Made by a program: the position numbers and the translations under genes
Source of the DNA: an uncultured Chloroflexota bacterium
GTDB taxonomy: Bacteria; Chloroflexota; Limnocylindria; Limnocylindrales; Limnocylindraceae
Assembly (NCBI GenBank): GCA_903851225.1
Contig: CAINNT010000131.1
Span: 1 to 12,675 of the forward strand
Direction: 5' to 3'
Length of the DNA: 12,675 bases
Notes under the pieces: generated by a model
Seen by the model: the letters and a program-made list of their open reading frames with translations, nothing else
Databases searched by the model: none
Told to the model about the DNA's origin: nothing
Part shown: positions 10,976-12,675 of the stretch, piece after piece
Layout: the number at the start of each line of letters is the position of its first letter
Numbering within the stretch: position 1 is the first letter of the stretch

Positions 10976-12675
10976 TACTGAAGAACCCACCCTTTACCCA
11001 CCGAACTTCGCACGATCTTCTCTTTCTGGACCAGCCGCCCGCTCGTATAGCCGAGGCGCTGCAGGGTCACGCTCCCCGTGGAGGAGACACTGGTGAAGAA
11101 GAGGTCGAGGATCCCGTCGCCGGTCCAGTCGCGGGCCATCAGCTTCGGCACGCTCCCCGATGCGGTCGCCTTCCAGACCTCGAGCGGGCTCCCCCATGCG
11201 TAGGTGCGAGTCCCCACCGCGAAGGTGGTGGCCGGCACGCTGCTGCGTACGACTGCGGCCCACGGGGCACGGATCCGCACCTCGGTACCGGCGGCTGCAG
11301 TTGCGAGGTCAACGGTTGGGTTCAGCGCTGCAAGGCCCGCGGCATCAACGGTCACGCCGATGGCGGCGGCTCGGGTCGCCACGGTCTCCCAGGTATCACC
11401 CGCACGGAGCCAGTCGCTCTCGCCCGCAAGAATCCGTACCGGGGAGTAGCGATACATCACGCTCTTCGTGGTGTAGACGCACCCAGCATCCACGGGAACT
11501 CGCACGCTCTGCCCGACCACGAGCACCTTCGCCGGATAGGCGATCGTCGAACTCTTCGGATTCATGGAACGCAAACAACCTTCGGTGCGACCCACACGGG
11601 TCGCAATCTTGGCGTAGGTGTCACCGCGCCGAATCGTCTCAAGGCGAACTGGACCGGCGTTCAAGGCGAGGAACTTCGTGTATGCCGCGGTTCCACTCTT
11701 GTACCCGAGGCGTGCCGCTACCTTGGCCAGCGTGTTCTCGCCCGCACGCACCGTGGTGAACTGTGCGGGTGCCGTCTCTGGCGTAAAGACAAGGTCTGGA
11801 TTTGCAACTGGTGCCGTGGTGATGTCGAGCACTTCGCTCATGGCGAGGCGCACGATGTGGCCAATTCCCTTGAGGTCACGGTAAGTGAGATACAACTCTG
11901 ATCCAGTGTCGCCGAGCGCATCTGCGGCGGTCACGCTCCAGCCGCTGGCAATTGGCCAAAGCAGTGCGCCCGGTGCGCTCAACGCACCCAGGGTCCAACT
12001 TGTGGTCGGAGTGAAGCTCAGGGCGCCTGCCGCCTGCGAGGCCATCAGTGCACCGTCCGTCGCACGCCACAAGATCGTGGCATCGGGCACACCGTCGCCG
12101 GTGATATCACGCAAGACGGTCACCGCATCAGGTCCAGCAGTTGTCTCGACCAGTGCCGTTGGGGTCGCTCCCGCGACAACCTCAAAGAGGCGAACTCGAG
12201 CAGCCGTTGCATCGAGGGCGTCTGGTGTTCGCTCGGTGATGAAGACCTCTTGAATGACGTCGGCGGAGGTGTCGGCTACATCCAGCGCCAAGCTTGCGGT
12301 CGTGTCAAAGCCAAAGTAGGCGTCGAGCAGGGTGACCGAGGTGCCCAGAACGCCGCTCGAGATCGGCGTCTTGATCAGCGTTGTCGCACCGTCGGCGGCA
12401 CGCCAGAGGCTGAGCACTGAGAGGCTCCCATCGCGTTCGGTTCGCGCAATCTCCCGATCAACGAGGGTTGCACCCGCCAGTAGCGGAACCGTGCCTGGCA
12501 CCCGGTTTCGAAGGCGACCGTTTGTTCCCACATACTTGTCGGCAGCGAGGAACTTAATGGAGCCATCGGCACCGATGGCGGTGAAGTCACCCTTCCCGTC
12601 ACCCGTCACATCGATCCCCGGGGAGATGATGCGGTTCGACTCAACCCAGTTGATGCGGTACTTATAGGCCCGCGA
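10975..12675 (-). CDS. Surface protein with FG-GAP-like repeats and LysM-like domains, N-terminus missing
   Basis: The frame is open from the right edge to a TAG at 10977-10975, giving 566 visible residues; the N-terminus, and any signal peptide, is outside the window. Numbering from the first visible codon, three Ca-loop-like FG-GAP/VCBS motifs occur: DVTGDGKGDF (22-31), DITGDGVPDA (190-199) and DWTGDGILDL (516-525). Between the second and third are three LysM-like segments: VRAGENTLAKVAARLGY (about 309-325), IRRGDTYAKIATRVGR with CLRSMNP (about 348-373) and LRAGDTWETVATRAA followed by LAALNP (about 423-453). LysM binds peptidoglycan or chitin-type glycans; FG-GAP repeats build beta-propellers. 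This implies an extracytoplasmic, wall-associated protein. Two cysteines (367 and 399) flank the end of the second LysM and might bond. A GTG at 12609 is only an internal codon. No enzyme domain is visible in this part. Confidence 0.82.
   Translation of the reverse strand, partial: SRAYKYRINWVESNRIISPGIDVTGDGKGDFTAIGADGSIKFLAADKYVGTNGRLRNRVPGTVPLLAGATLVDREIARTERDGSLSVLSLWRAADGATTLIKTPISSGVLGTSVTLLDAYFGFDTTASLALDVADTSADVIQEVFITERTPDALDATAARVRLFEVVAGATPTALVETTAGPDAVTVLRDITGDGVPDATILWRATDGALMASQAAGALSFTPTTSWTLGALSAPGALLWPIASGWSVTAADALGDTGSELYLTYRDLKGIGHIVRLAMSEVLDITTAPVANPDLVFTPETAPAQFTTVRAGENTLAKVAARLGYKSGTAAYTKFLALNAGPVRLETIRRGDTYAKIATRVGRTEGCLRSMNPKSSTIAYPAKVLVVGQSVRVPVDAGCVYTTKSVMYRYSPVRILAGESDWLRAGDTWETVATRAAAIGVTVDAAGLAALNPTVDLATAAAGTEVRIRAPWAAVVRSSVPATTFAVGTRTYAWGSPLEVWKATASGSVPKLMARDWTGDGILDLFFTSVSSTGSVTLQRLGYTSGRLVQKEKIVRSSVGKGWVLQ

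Noticed and set aside
10657..11901. Long plus-strand frame of 414 codons across the glnA leader and LysM-type gene
   Set aside because: Long antisense frames are expected in GC-rich coding DNA; the product is low in hydrophobic core residues, shows no domain, and overlaps two well-supported minus-strand genes.

Overview
The window is GC-rich bacterial DNA (GC content clearly above half) in which every supported gene, including both tRNAs, lies on the minus strand. Transcription therefore runs from position 12675 down to 1. High GC, short gaps, GTG and TTG starts, several starts that look leaderless, Pro/Thr-rich extracytoplasmic linkers, an alpha-type glutamine synthetase and tRNAs with encoded CCA suggest a free-living, cell-envelope-simple (monoderm-like) bacterium such as a Chloroflexota or Actinomycetota member. 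The sequence alone does not settle the phylum.

Layout in transcription order. (1) >12675-10975: C-terminal part of a surface protein mixing FG-GAP/VCBS-like repeats with three LysM-like segments. (2) A 168-nt leader with several hairpins, then glnA (10806-9424) and a strong hairpin. (3) tRNA-Pro(CGG), a DoxX/DoxD-like membrane protein fused to a Rieske domain (9175-8168), and tRNA-Arg(TCG). (4) A tight run of response regulator (7953-7261), histidine kinase (7258-5666), ybaK (5660-5136) and aldose-1-epimerase-like protein (5139-4174), with gaps of 5 nt or less or overlaps. (5) After 67 nt, a three-gene redox cassette: ferric-reductase-like membrane flavoprotein (4106-2691), extracytoplasmic FMN-binding protein (2663-2061) and ApbE flavin transferase (2064-1291). 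(6) A single-pass membrane protein with an almost pure Asp/Glu tail (1167-703). (7) The N-terminal two thirds of an EamA/DMT transporter (605-<1).

The most coherent system is the redox cassette. The membrane reductase should take electrons from cytoplasmic NAD(P)H through FAD and two b hemes to the outer face. ApbE should attach FMN covalently to the Thr of the SGAT motif in the FMN-binding protein, which sits on a long Pro/Thr spacer outside the membrane. Immediately upstream is a two-component system whose kinase has an unusual acidic extracytoplasmic segment with six overlapping ExxE motifs, and downstream is a second extracytoplasmic polyacidic protein. Together these suggest, as inference only, a metal- or iron-responsive extracytoplasmic electron-transfer locus. 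The DoxX-Rieske fusion nearby is a second exported redox protein with the same linker style.

Three genes without a Shine-Dalgarno (response regulator, DoxX-Rieske, EamA) share the same arrangement: a -10-like hexamer exactly 6 nt before the ATG, as expected for leaderless mRNAs. I saw no CRISPR array, insertion sequence, phage gene or plus-strand gene.
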